Notes: generated by a model from the sequence alone, not told the origin. A stretch of DNA of 33,122 bases from Candidatus Brocadiaceae bacterium (GCA_003551565.1 PUMZ01000109.1:1-33122); one strand, 5' to 3'. Positions 17,859-28,497 are shown, numbered from the stretch's first letter. A program made the numbers and translations.

Positions 17859-18995
17859 ATGAAAATCAAACCAGTATACGAAACATTTATTGCCAAAGCT
17901 ACTGAAGAAAATCCGCGCAACGATCACTCGCTTATTTTCCCGCTGGCCGATGACCGTTTGGTCGCGGCTTGGAGCGAATACTATGCCCGCAACCCATCGA
18001 GTGTGACAACCTGGCGCCAGGAAGAATGCCAGGTCAACAAGGTAAGCGACCAGTTCCCTTGCCGGATCACTGCCCGAATTTCCGCGGACCGGGGACGAAG
18101 CTGGAGTGCGCGCTTTACCTTGCAGGAAAACACAAATGAACGCAATGTCAAACAGCCCAATCTCGTGCGGCTTGAAACCGGCGAAATCCTGTTCTTTTTC
18201 ACCGCATGGGAATCGAACACCCGTCGAAACATTTTCATGCGCCGTTCCAATGACGAAATAGAGTCTTGGTCAACACCGGTGCAGGTATCCGAGCCTGGTT
18301 TCTACTGCAACATCGCCGATCATATCCTCAAACTCAGCAACGGTCGAATCATTCTGCCGGCTCATGGCTGGGCCGGCGAACACGATTATCGGCATTCCGG
18401 CCCATCCGCTTTTTCCAACGGAAAGGGACGGCCAATTCATTCTTTCGTCTATTATTCGGACGACGGGTTCAAGACCTGGCGGCGCAGTCGCGATACCATG
18501 ACCGCTCCCGGACGGGGTGCTCACGAACCGGCCGTCATTGAACTCGAGGACGGGAGTCTGCTGTGTTTTCTGCGCACTACGCTTGGACGTATCTATCAAG
18601 CGATGTCCGACGACGGCGGCGAGTCATGGAGCACTCCCGAGCCCGGGCCGCTGGTCGCGCCGGACGCCTCGCCGATAATCAAGCGCATACCCTCTACCGG
18701 CGATCTGCTGGCGATATGGAACGACAATTACGTTCCCGGTCATCATCACACGGGCGAACGCACGCCTTTGGCCGTGGCCGTCTCGCGCGACGAAGCGTGC
18801 ACCTGGGAATGTAAACAATACCTGGAAACCGCCGATCCCGGCAATTTCTCCACGCCGACGGTAACCTTTGTAGGGGATGAAGCGCTATTCAACTATTACG
18901 CCTGCGAAGCCGCTATGAGTGAGAGCCATCGTTACGACGTGAAACTCAAGGTTGTAAAAGTGGCGGACCTGTATTCCATTGCGGGGTCTGTATAA
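17859..18995 (+). CDS. Sialidase-family (exo-alpha-sialidase-like) beta-propeller
   Basis: An intact 378-residue protein. Asp-box segments are ADRGRSWS, SDDGFKTW and SDDGGESW. PNLVRLETGEILFFF, LSNGRIILPAHG and HEPAVIELEDGSLLCFLRT are typical of planctomycete/PVC sialidase-like enzymes. The pattern is closer to true sialidases than the 3300/4507/7753 group, and it belongs to a different subfamily. The ATG at 17859 lacks a ribosome site; GAAGGAAG lies about 35 nt upstream, next to a short out-of-frame ORF starting at 17840. No signal peptide. It probably releases a terminal sugar from the same glycan; sialic acid itself is not proven. Confidence 0.75.
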   Translation: MKIKPVYETFIAKATEENPRNDHSLIFPLADDRLVAAWSEYYARNPSSVTTWRQEECQVNKVSDQFPCRITARISADRGRSWSARFTLQENTNERNVKQPNLVRLETGEILFFFTAWESNTRRNIFMRRSNDEIESWSTPVQVSEPGFYCNIADHILKLSNGRIILPAHGWAGEHDYRHSGPSAFSNGKGRPIHSFVYYSDDGFKTWRRSRDTMTAPGRGAHEPAVIELEDGSLLCFLRTTLGRIYQAMSDDGGESWSTPEPGPLVAPDASPIIKRIPSTGDLLAIWNDNYVPGHHHTGERTPLAVAVSRDEACTWECKQYLETADPGNFSTPTVTFVGDEALFNYYACEAAMSESHRYDVKLKVVKVADLYSIAGSV

Positions 18996-19031
18996 TTTAA
19001 ATCCTATTAAATAACACCAGGAGTTTTAACT

Positions 19032-20600
19032 ATGCCTAAGCCAAAAACACCTTTCAAGTGTCTCTACGACAACGACACCACCAATGTTCGTTATCTCACA
19101 AAGGACGGCCCGAACGATGAGCGCGACTGTCATTTCACCGATGATCTCATTACCGCCAGTATCGACGAGACGGTCGGCGCGGGAGTGGATGTTCATAAGA
19201 TGTCGCCCGGCCACGGCTGGGCGGCCTGGTGGAAAAGTCCGTCTTCCCCCGCGCCGGATCATTACCAATGGCTTCAATCTCAGTTCGGCGCTGAACCGGA
19301 CTGTTATGGTCGCTATATGCTTGCCGGCGGCGATATGGTGGCGACTTTTGTCAGCCGCTGCTGTGAAGTCGGGCAGTCGCCGTTCATGTCATTGCGAATG
19401 AACCAGGTCACCGGCGGGCAATACAGCAGCGACAGTCGTCAGAGCAGATGCAGTCGGCTGCTGTATGAGCATCCGGAGTATCTTCTGGCGGAACCCGGCG
19501 TCAGCGGCTATGAAATCAACCTGGCCAACTGGATGGTTCCGGCCGTGCGCAAACATTATCTGAACTTCTGCTCGGAGCTTTGCGCCTACGAGATTGACGG
19601 CTTCGAGCTGGACTTCATGCGCTATCCCTGCCTCTTCCGGCAGGATCAGACGACGGCGGATCAGCGCATAAAAGTGATGACGGAATTTGTTGGCGCCGTT
19701 CGTGAAGAACTCGACCGCCACGCCCGTCCCGGTCAACGCCGCCGCCTGTGCATCAAGGCACCCTGCCACCTGGCGCCGTATCCGATGATCGGTCTCGACC
19801 TCGACCGGCTGGCGGAGGCCGGCATGGACATGCTGAACCTGTCGCCAAGTTTCTACACCCAGCAGCAGACCGACCTCGGAATAATACGTGCTTTGCTGCC
19901 GGATTCGGTCTCCATCTATTTGGAAATGGCCGATTTGATAGATGACCATGATCGTTCAAAAGTGGCCCGGCGCCTGACCACCGACGAAATGTTTTACACG
20001 GCTGCCCATCTGGCCTATAGCCGCGGAGCGCAGGGCGTGAGTTTATTCAACTTCGTGTACTATCGCAACCGCGCCAACCGAAAACCGCCATTTCATGTGC
20101 TCGAACATCTGCATGATCCGAATTGGCTGGCCCGGCAGCCGTAGCATTATTTTCTTTGCCGTGGATATGGAGGTTATGTACCCGGCAATCCAGCGGGACG
20201 TATGATGCCGGGAGCGCGTGCCCGTCCGGCATCGCCGTTTCCCTGCCTTCTTCGGGTCGGGACACCCGTCTCTGTCGCCCTTGACATGGCGCCGCCGACC
20301 GGCGGCTGGCGCGGCATTGGCAAATGTCGCGTTCAGGCTTTACACTCTTTTGCAGACCGTGCTGTCACAATGAGACTTAATGGCAAGGAGTTGACCCCAA
20401 CCCCTGATACGGAAGATCCCTATTCGCATGGATACAGTCCGGATACCGCTTTGTCCATGAATGATCATGACTGTACTCCCGGCTATCGCGCCTGGACCGT
20501 GCCCGCGGAGCTGTTGGTGGAAGGCGAAAACCGCTTTGAAATTACCATGACCGAGGGAGAACCGGCGGAACTCTTTTATCTGGATGTGGCGATGGAGTAA
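19032..20600 (+). pseudogene. TIM-barrel glycoside-hydrolase-like protein with in-frame TAG, C-terminal module
   Basis: The frame runs 523 codons with one TAG at 20142-20144. At that point the paralog at 25308 has Gln (SQHWFLCRG there; P-stop-HYFLCRG here), so a single CAG-to-TAG change explains it. Residues 1-370 look like a GH10-like/GHL TIM barrel: YEIDGFELDFMRYP carries acidic residues Asp189, Glu192 and Asp194 at a strand end, and LNLSPSFYTQQQTDL is shared with the paralog. Residues ~410-522 are the module also found in 5727-7703 and 25308-26898 (LDMAPPTGGWR to EPAELFYLDVAME). AGGAG precedes the ATG. If the stop is real, the barrel is made without its module. The glycosidase role is inferred from fold and context. 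Confidence 0.65.
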
Positions 20601-20651
20601 GTGTATTAATGTTAATTGGAATTAGCTGCATGAGAGTAAGGGAAATGAGCC

Positions 20652-20672
20652 GCCTGCCTGCTGCAGGCAGGC
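20652..20672 (+). repeat. Perfect palindrome, GCCTGCCTGC arms
   Basis: Arms GCCTGCCTGC (20652-20661) and GCAGGCAGGC (20663-20672) are fully complementary around a single T. It lies 51 bp after the TIM-barrel gene and 12 bp before the 70-bp leader. It could be a REP-like element or form a strong stem between the two genes. Confidence 0.6.
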
Positions 20673-20684
20673 CTTGCCCATGCA

Positions 20685-20754
20685 GATGTCCAATCCAACG
20701 GTTGGGTTGGGAAATTGTTGCGCGACAGGCTCTAACCAAGAAAAGGAGAAACAT
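20685..20754 (+). promoter_or_regulatory. 70-bp repeated leader, copy 1
   Basis: This sequence matches 31999-32068 with six differences in 70 positions. It starts with a near-perfect palindrome (arms CCAATCCAAC and GTTGGGTTGG, one G-T wobble). The constant part GCGACAGGCTCTAACC follows, and it ends with AAGGAG (20743-20748) directly before the start at 20755. It could be a mobile 5' untranslated region or a remnant of a coding end now used as a leader. Confidence 0.6.
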
Positions 20755-22305
20755 ATGCGCTATCTTTTTATCGATGATTATCACATTGAACGAACGGAAG
20801 GATTGGTCCGTCGGATGCATCAACCGGTCAAGGAACCGAATCCCGTTCTCATTCCCGACCGTGAGTGGGAGCAGGGGAGCAGGGTGCTCTTGTGGAACAC
20901 GCCCTATTGGGATGATGAACACGGCTGCTGGTGTATGCTTTACTTCGGAGGGGAAGAGATTCTGCCGTTATTGGCGGTTTCGCCTGACGGGCTCGAGTGG
21001 GAAAAGCCGTCTCTCCATCTGGTTGATTGGAGGGGCGACAAGAGGAACAACATCGTGAATCTCGGTTTTCCCGGTAAGGGCAAACAGAACAGGGTTGTTT
21101 TTCTTTTCAATGATACCCCTGAAGGATCGCATCGTTTCAAAGGTCTGACGCGGATCGGTGAAGTGTTGCACCCCATTTTTTCGGAGGATGGAAGAAAATG
21201 GGTTTTACAGGAAGATGTGCAGGGCCCAAAATCAGGGGACGAATACAGGCTGGGTTATGACGCCCTGAACCAGCAGTATGTCGCCACAGTGAAGCGGAGT
21301 GGCTGGGAAGCACGACCCGTGCCAGAGTTCGGCCGAGCGGTTGAAGTTTCGCTGAGCGGCAACTTTCGTGATTGGTCGCCCCCGCAACTCGTTCTTGGCA
21401 GCGATGAACTGGATCTTAAGTTGGGAATTGATCGGATGCGTAAGGTGGTGGAACAACAGGGCGGCCTTGACAGGGGACCAATCTATGTCAACGATCCGGC
21501 GGAATATCGGGCCGAGATCTATGATATGCCCACGTTTACCTATGAAGATTTATTCCTGGGACTTGCCAATATGTTCAATGTTTCCGGGGTACATGCGCAC
21601 CCGGAGAAAAACAATGCCCTGAAACAGAACGGCATACTGTATGTTGAACTGGCCGCCAGCCGGGATTGGTTTCATTGGCGTCGGATACGTGACGGCAGTG
21701 AGCCTTTTATTCCTTTATCGCCCGTCGGTGGTGATAGGCCGGACAAGGGTATGATTATGCCTACCGCGCCCGTGGTTCTGCCTGATGAACTCTGGTTTTA
21801 CTATACCGGAGTTCAGCGGGGACATGCCGGTGCTATTGCCCCGTATGTTCGCGGTTTCGAAGAAAAACAGGAACAAACTTCCTGCGGCCTGTTTCGCGCT
21901 CGAATGCGCCGGGATGGATTCGTGTCGTTGCGGGCGGGGAACGATCCCGGTGTTCTCCTGACCAAACTATTCGAAGTCACCGGCTCGCGTTTGCATGTGA
22001 ACGCCGATGCCGGCGCTGGAGAACTGCGAGCCGAGATTCGCGATGCTGACACGGGGTATGCTATCCCCGGATTTTCGTTGGGGGAGTATTATCCGCGACG
22101 CTTTAACGCTGTCGAACGCGAGCGTTGTGCCGCAAGGATTGCCGCGGCTCCCAATACGACTGTGCCGTTATCAGAAGATACGCGGGATGGAGTTCTCTGC
22201 TGGGAGGGCGGCAGCGATCTTTCGCGGCTCAAGGGGAAACAGATACGTCTCCAGTTCTATCTCCGAAAGGCGGATCTCTATTCATTCTGGTTTAGCGAGG
22301 AATGA
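20755..22305 (+). CDS. GH32/GH43-like beta-propeller protein, second subfamily
   Basis: An intact 516-residue protein. The ATG at 20755 was chosen over the in-frame ATG at 20674 because AAGGAG lies 6 nt before it and the upstream part is the repeated leader. Propeller-like segments are GCWCMLYFGGEE, LLAVSPDGLEWEKP, VELAASRDWFHWRR and LWFYYTG. The last ~130 residues (GELRAEIRDADTGYAIPG to DLYSFWFSEE) are related to the C-terminal sandwich of 9139-10689, so the two subfamilies share architecture. No signal peptide. A remnant of another copy's 3' end lies at 11415-11447. Probably an exo-acting carbohydrate enzyme; no substrate can be named. Confidence 0.65.
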   Translation: MRYLFIDDYHIERTEGLVRRMHQPVKEPNPVLIPDREWEQGSRVLLWNTPYWDDEHGCWCMLYFGGEEILPLLAVSPDGLEWEKPSLHLVDWRGDKRNNIVNLGFPGKGKQNRVVFLFNDTPEGSHRFKGLTRIGEVLHPIFSEDGRKWVLQEDVQGPKSGDEYRLGYDALNQQYVATVKRSGWEARPVPEFGRAVEVSLSGNFRDWSPPQLVLGSDELDLKLGIDRMRKVVEQQGGLDRGPIYVNDPAEYRAEIYDMPTFTYEDLFLGLANMFNVSGVHAHPEKNNALKQNGILYVELAASRDWFHWRRIRDGSEPFIPLSPVGGDRPDKGMIMPTAPVVLPDELWFYYTGVQRGHAGAIAPYVRGFEEKQEQTSCGLFRARMRRDGFVSLRAGNDPGVLLTKLFEVTGSRLHVNADAGAGELRAEIRDADTGYAIPGFSLGEYYPRRFNAVERERCAARIAAAPNTTVPLSEDTRDGVLCWEGGSDLSRLKGKQIRLQFYLRKADLYSFWFSEE

Positions 22306-22318
22306 GCAGGAGGCACTA

Positions 22319-23844
22319 ATGAAACCGAATATTATCATTTGCATGGCTGATCAGCTCCGCCCCTTCGAAACGAGTTTGTGCCAACACCCGGTCGTTCAGA
22401 CTCCGGCCATTCAGCGTCTGAGCGAAGAAGGTCCGTGGATTGAAACCGCCTGTTCGAACAGTCCTCTGTGTGTGCCAGCCCGCAGTGTGCTTCTTTCCGG
22501 ACAATACGCCCGAACCTGTACCGGGACCAGCTCGAACTATGTCGGTTTTCCACCCGCCCGGGAGCGAGTCTGCTGCCCCGCGACAACCCTGGCGGAGTCC
22601 CTGCGCGAACGCGGCTACCGGACCGGGCTGATCGGCAAATGGCACCTGCATCCGGCCCCCGACCTGGTCGGCTCTGACGAGGCTCTGTTTCCCCATAATC
22701 TGCATCGGCATTACGGGCAGACGTTCTATAACCGCCGGGGAGACCGGCGGGTGATTGAAGGTTTTTCTCTGGATTATGAACTGAATGAGGTACAGAGGTT
22801 TATCAGTGACAACAAGGACCGGCCTTTTTTTCTCCAGTACAATTTGTCGCCCCCGCACATGCCGCTGTGCGACGCTCCGTCCCGCTATACTGAACGCTAT
22901 CGGCGGGATCAGGTGCGGCTGCGCGAGAATGTGATGATCGACGGCGAAATGGCTTACGACGAGCTGTTCATGCGTATTTACATGTGGGATTATCTCGGCT
23001 ATCTACCCGATAATCTGGAGGGAGATGAGGCCTTTATGTCCGAAGATTACGCCCGGCGTAACGCGGAACGGCCCCAGCACGGGCTGAAACGGGTTTTCCG
23101 TGATCTTCACCGCTTGATTCAGGAGAATGATTCGCCGGAGGCAAAAAAATAATCGACAAGATGCCGTATCTGGATTTCACCCGGATGCAGTCCGTCGACC
23201 TCATCGACTTGTACCGTTTCTATTACGGCATGGTGAATTGTGTCGATGATTACCTGAACGGCCTGATGCAGGTACTCGACGATGCGGGAATTGCCGAGGA
23301 CACGATCCTGGTTTTCACTTCCGATCACGGGGATCAACTGGGCAGTCATCATCTCTGGCAGAAGGCGTATCTTTACGAGGAATCGATCCGGATTCCATTG
23401 ATGTTCCGCTGGCCGGGTCGGCTGCCCGCTTCCCGGGTTCAGACTCAGCTCGGCTCGCTGGTGGATGTCGCCCCGACCCTGCTGTCCCTGGCCGGTATGC
23501 CTGTGCCGTCCTCCATGCAGGGACAGGATTTATCACCGGTTCTGGGAGGGCAGGAAGAAACATTACCCTGCAACACCGTCTTTATCGAGGCGCATAAGCA
23601 GTCCGCCATCGGCCTGCGCACGCCGACCGCCATGTACGGACTGCCGCTGAGTGAAGGCACTGAATACGGGTCACGGCCCTGCCCGGACGAGGAACTGTAT
23701 TTTGACCTTCAGCACGATCCATATCAGCTTCGCGGTGAAAGCGGCGCGGAATATCAGGATGTCATCGAACCGCTGCGGCGAGAACTGTTGCAGCGGCACC
23801 GGAACACCCCCTGGCTGGAGCAGTTAACCGAAATCATGCCGTAA
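22319..23844 (+). pseudogene. Sulfatase (S1 family) with one frameshift in an A7 run
   Basis: The first frame (22319-23152) has KPNIIICMADQLRP with the first metal Asp (residue 11) and the formylglycine motif CVPAR (Cys51). It stops at TAA 23150-23152. The second frame continues without loss: IIDKMPYLDF, FTSDHGDQLGSHH (second metal site), RIPLMFRWPGR and LYFDLQHDPYQL, ending with TAA at 23842-23844. The junction is the A7 run at 23143-23149; one more A restores AKKIIDKMPYL and a full enzyme of ~508 residues. So this is either a sequencing error or a very recent mutation. AGGAGG precedes the ATG. No signal peptide. Confidence 0.8.
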
Positions 23845-23887
23845 ACGGCAACAAGCTAAAAAATCTTAGCGAAAAAAGGAAATAAAC

Positions 23888-25290
23888 ATGGAACCTTATT
23901 TCGAACAGACGAATGTTTTTGTCGGCGGTAAGGATGGAGTAAATACTTATCGTATTCCCTCCCTGATGGTAACATCGCAAGGTACGCTGCTGGCTTTTTG
24001 CGAAGCACGAAAAATCAGCAAGGCTGATGCCAGCCCGACCGATATGGTTTTGAAACGCAGCGAAGACGGAGGCCGCTCATGGTCCGCCGTCCAGCGGGTG
24101 CTTGGCGCTGCCGGGGAAGAGGCTGTCATGAACCCCTGCCCGGTAATCGATGGTGATACGGTTTTTCTCTTCTGTATCAATGCTCACAAGACATCGCCCG
24201 GCCATCATCGGCAACTGCTTGTCAAGAGCGACGATGAGGGTCGAACCTGGTCTTCTCCGGAAGATTTGACCGAACAAATTATCCCGGCTGACGATACCTT
24301 CGTTCCCGGACCGGCCGAAGCTAAAATCCACGAGCCGCACTGCCGGCAGCGGCCAGGAGATGATACTGTCATCACCGGACGGAGATAAGTGGCGGCCCGT
24401 CCTGACCAATGCCGAACAGCCATGCACAGGAATCGACACCTTCGCCAGGCTTTCTCTGACCCCGGATAATCGTCTGATGATGTTGGGGACCGTCGGCCAT
24501 GCCGACCCCGGAGAAGATGCAATCGGCGGTCAGTTTTTCCGACGACGGCCGCACCTGGAGCGAACCGAAGAAGATCGGCGACCCGGGTTTCCCGTTCTGG
24601 CGCGTCAACTGGAACCAGAGAGAAAACGCCGCCTATGGTTATACGCAAAAGATCGCACCGGGCTCCGGCGCCAGGTAGCGTGACGATAAGATAAGACTCT
24701 ACCGCAGCGACAACGGCGTTGATTTCAAGAAATTAATGGACGAAAAAGCCTTTGCCGCCTCCGCCCCGGCGACTCCGGATTATGTCGCTCATACTTTCGA
24801 GGCCGCCATCTGCTTCATTCCGGACAATACGTGTTGCGCCCTGATGCGCCGCCAGCGTGGCGGCAACGACTGCGGCTGGAAGGACGCCCCTCCTGATATC
24901 GCTTCCCGGGAAAACCGGGAGGACTGGCGGAACAAAAGCCAAACCAATTGGAGTGAAGGTCATACCGGCCTGCTCGGCATCTCTGCCCCGCCCTATACCG
25001 AATGGCGATGGGCGGAGGTGCAGCGGCTGGCCCAGCCCAACCTGATCCGGCTGCCCGACGGCCGTATCCTGGCCGGCGGCCGGGCCTTTGAGCCGAAACG
25101 GGTGCCGTTGTGGCAGGTGGACATGGAAGACATGAAAATGAACGAGCTGATAACGCTTCCCTCCGAAGGCTTTGTCAGTTATCCGGGTTTCGCGTTCTAC
25201 GAGGGTGTACTCTGGGTCGTCTACAATTCGGCCCATGAAACCGGGAATTATAAGGAATCGAACCTCTATCTGGCACGAGTGGACATTTGA
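23888..25290 (+). pseudogene. Chimeric sialidase: GH33-type N-terminus joined to another BNR family, multiple lesions
   Basis: The first ~140 residues are a canonical sialidase start with the RIP motif (NTYRIPSLMV, LLAFCEAR) and Asp boxes SEDGGRSW and SDDEGRTW. At about 24310 (after TFVPGP) the sequence changes to a second BNR family, seen in HEPH, ILSSPDGDKWRPVL, FSDDGRTWSEPKKIG, PPYTEWRW and QPNLIRLPDGRI. This second part lacks its own N-terminus. The frame changes near 24330 and again near 24525, and a TAG sits at 24676-24678 in the final frame, which then runs to TGA at 25288-25290. A deletion fusing two neighbours explains the structure. Not functional as read. Confidence 0.65.
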
Positions 25291-25307
25291 TCGACAAGAG
25301 TGAAACC

Positions 25308-26898
25308 ATGACAAAACCACCATACAAAATCATTTACAGCACCGACATTCACACCATCACCAATACGATCAGCCCCTATCACCGGGAAAACGAAATGTTC
25401 CGGCCGGAGATGCTCGATGCCTGCATCGAGGAAACCGCCGGTATCGGCATTGACGCTCATAAAATCGTCCCGGGCTATGGCTGGGTGCCGCGCTGGAAAA
25501 GCAGGCAGTATCCTATCGAAGAACACTGGGACTGGTATCTGAAAAAATACGGAGAGCCGCGGGGCAATCAACGTAATATCCAATACGGCTTCGTTAAGTA
25601 CATGCTCGATGGCGGCGATTATGTCGAACGATTTGTCGGCCAATGCCGGAAGCACGGGCAGTCGCCCCTGGCCTGCCTCAGACTCAACGATGAACAAGGC
25701 GGCGCCGGGGTCGAGGGCAACGGCCGGTTTGTCGAGGAGAACCCCCAGTTCACGCTCGGGTGGTCCGGATATACCCGGGGCGTTGAACATTACATGAACT
25801 GGATTCATCCGGAAGTACGGCGGTTCAAGCTCAATTATGCGGAGGAACTGGCCGGATATGATATTGACGGGCTGGAGCTGGACTTCATGCGTCGCCCGAC
25901 CTATTTCCGGCTGGATCAGACCAGTCAGCTCGAACGGGAACGGATCATGACCGGTTTTGTGGCGGAGACCCGGGCCATACTCGACCGGACGTCGCGGAGC
26001 GGGAAACGTCGCCGGCTCGGCGTTCGGGTCCCCTGCCATCTCGCCGAGTACGGATTGCTCGGGCTCGACCTCGAAGCACTGGTCGATGCCGGGGTCGACA
26101 TGGTCAATGTCTCCCCTTCGATGTTCACCCAGCAGCAGACCGACCTGCCGACCATCCGGCGTCTGCTGCCGGATACCGCCGTATATCTTGAAGTCAGCGA
26201 CATCATCGACAAGCCCGCGGGAGAGGGTTTGAGCAAGGACTGCGCCGGGATTCCGCGCCGTCCCACCGATGAGCAGTTCTATACCACCGCTCATCTGGCC
26301 TACGCCCGGGGCGCCGACGGTATCTGCACGTTCAATTTCCGGTTTTTCAGCGGTAAACAGGATTACCCGAAAACCAAGGGGGTTCGACTGTACGAGCCGC
26401 CTTTCCACATCTTCCCCCGCCTGCGCGATCCGGAATGGCTCGGCAGACAATCGCAGCACTGGTTTCTCTGCCGGGGGCATGGTGGCTACGCTCCCTGGCT
26501 GGACGGCTCGCGCTGCGCCTACATGATGCGCAATGCCGCTTTCGCCCCGGCCTCGCCCCTGCCGTGCCGATTAAAACCAGGCATGAAGATACCTTTCTGT
26601 TTCGATATGGCTCCGCCGGAGGGGGGGGCGCGGAACCGGCCGACTGCGGATTCAGGCCTGCGCTTCTCTGGCCGGTCGGCGGTTGACGGCGACTATCAAC
26701 AGTACCCCACTGGAAGAAATTCCAGAGGTATCAGCCCCCTTTACCAGCCGTTATCACGAGCTGCTCGGCCATCCCGAAGACTGGCGGGCATGGATTGTGC
26801 CAGCGGAGCTACTCAAGGACGGCAAAAACCGCTTTGAAATCACCATGACCGAAGGTGAGCCGGCGGAACTGTTCCATCTGGATGTGGCGATGCAATGA
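25308..26898 (+). pseudogene. TIM-barrel glycoside-hydrolase-like protein with C-terminal module, one frameshift
   Basis: Paralog of 19032-20600. The barrel part is intact: YDIDGLELDFMRRP with the acidic residues, VNVSPSMFTQQQTDL, and SQHWFLCRGHGGYAPW, which has Gln where the paralog has TAG. The C-terminal module starts at FDMAPPEGG. The frame breaks at a G8 run (26621-26628), and the rest continues in another frame (RGTGRLRIQA, HPEDWRAWIVPAELL, EPAELFHLDVAMQ) to TGA 26896-26898. The conserved Trp after GG is lost at the break, so two bases are probably missing. The ATG at 25308 was chosen over a TTG at 25287; the ribosome site is weak. It follows the chimeric sialidase closely. Confidence 0.65.
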
Positions 26899-26923
26899 GA
26901 GTAACGATAAAGGAGACAACACA

Positions 26924-28497
26924 ATGCCCCCCCCAATGCATATCCACACCCGCAAGCAACTGTTCGCCGACCGGCGGCTGGTCGATTCCAGTCGCGGCGT
27001 GCGCCTGACCATGAACCCGCCTTATCAGACGGGCGAGGAGAATGTGATCCGTGACACCTGGTGGGAACGGAAGCCCGGCAGCAAGATCGGCGGCTACAGC
27101 ACGATCCGGCGCGAGAACGGCACGTTCCGGCTGTGGTACCAGTTTGGACACCAGTACGGGCCCTGGTCGAAGAAGGGGCCGGACGGAAAGCCCAAGCCCA
27201 AGGGGGATGGAACTATAATCGGCGGCCAGTCCGTCCTCTACGCCGAGTCTGAAGACGGCGTGCATTTCACTAAACCTGAATTCGGCCTGCACGAGTTCTA
27301 CGGCAGCACACAAAACAACGTCGTCATCCCCGGCTATGTGCAGGGCGGCCACGTGTGGATTGATCCACACGCCCCGCCGGAGTGTCGCTACCGCAGCCAG
27401 GGCAACGGCCAGGGGTATATCCCTTTCTACGGGTCACCGGACGGTATCCACTGGCGGAAAACTCATGAGGTCAGACTGCCGTCTTCTCTGACCGGCCCCA
27501 AAGTTGACGGGCGTCCTGAAAGTTCCGGTGTGGACGGTCGCACCAACATCCATTGGGATGTCGAACTGGGTCGTTACGTGATGTTCACCCGCCAATCTTT
27601 CAAAGCCGTTAATCATACTCCAAAAGGATCTGGTATCTACAGGAGCCATCGCGCCGTGCGGCGCCTGGAGTCCGACGATCTTGTCAACTGGGACAACGAA
27701 ACCCTGGTTCTGACCCACGACGAAACCGACCTGGCGGCGCACAAGGTTGATCTGCCCGACCAGCCGCCGGTGGACTACAATTGCGCTAGCGTGTTTCGCT
27801 ATCCTGACGAGCGCGGACACTGGTTCATGCTGGTCACCTGTTACTGGCACTGGTACGACCGGACCCTGAGGGAATCGTTCACAACTCCGGCTACAATCTC
27901 GGCCCCAACGCCAACGATATCCGGCTGCTGGTCAGCGCCGACGGCAAAAAGTTCGAGTGGCTCGGCGACCGCGCCCCGTTCATCCGCCTCGGGCCGGAAG
28001 GCCGCTTTGACTCGCGGCTGCTCCGTGAAATGGCCTACCCCATTCCGATGGACAATGAATTGTGGTTTTATTATACCGGACGCAACAGCGAGCACGGCCC
28101 GGCGCCTTCTAATATTCTCGATCCGGCCGCGTCCGAACCCCAAGACGCCATCTCCAGAGCGGTCATGCGCCTGGACGGCTTCGTCTCGGCCGACGCCGAA
28201 TACACCGGCGGCGAACTGACCACGCCGCCGCTGGTCTTCGCGGGCGAGCGCCTGACGCTGAACGTGGACACCAGCGGGGGCGGCGAAGTCAAGGTCGAGA
28301 TTCAGGACGAGGCCAAAAATCCAATCCCCGGCCATACCCTGGCGGATGCCCGCCCCCTGAACGGCAATTCGATCGCCATGCCCGTGCGCTGGAGCGGCGG
28401 TGACAATGTCGGCGCCCTGGCCGGGTGCCCGGTGCGGTTGCGCTTCGTCATGAACGACTGTAAACTATACGCGTTTCAATTCGGAGAAAAGAAATAA
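26924..28497 (+). pseudogene. GH32/GH43-like beta-propeller protein (paralog 2), one frameshift
   Basis: Paralog of 9139-10689 over its whole length, from TRKQLFADRRLVDSSRG to LYAFQFGEKK. After YWHWYDRT (about 27863) the frame is lost: the paralog has TSEGVTHNSGYNLG, while here one base is missing before GAGGGAATC, giving EGIVHNSGYNLG only in the next frame. The rest is intact to TAA at 28495-28497. The ATG at 26924 follows AAAGGAG and opens onto a C8 run. The stop overlaps the UroD-like start by one base, so translation of that gene may depend on ribosomes reaching this end. Several long blocks match 9139-10689 without mismatch. Confidence 0.68.

Noticed and set aside
17840-17905. Short ORF of 21 codons overlapping the sialidase start
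   Set aside because: It has a possible ribosome site but no other support, and the overlapping sialidase frame is clearly coding from its first codons.
20142-20144. TAG as a recoded amino acid (pyrrolysine or Gln)
   Set aside because: TAG ends several intact genes in the window (for example at 4493, 7703 and 31929), so genome-wide recoding does not fit.
25266-26480. - strand frame of 404 codons
   Set aside because: Antisense to the TIM-barrel gene with conserved motifs on the + strand.
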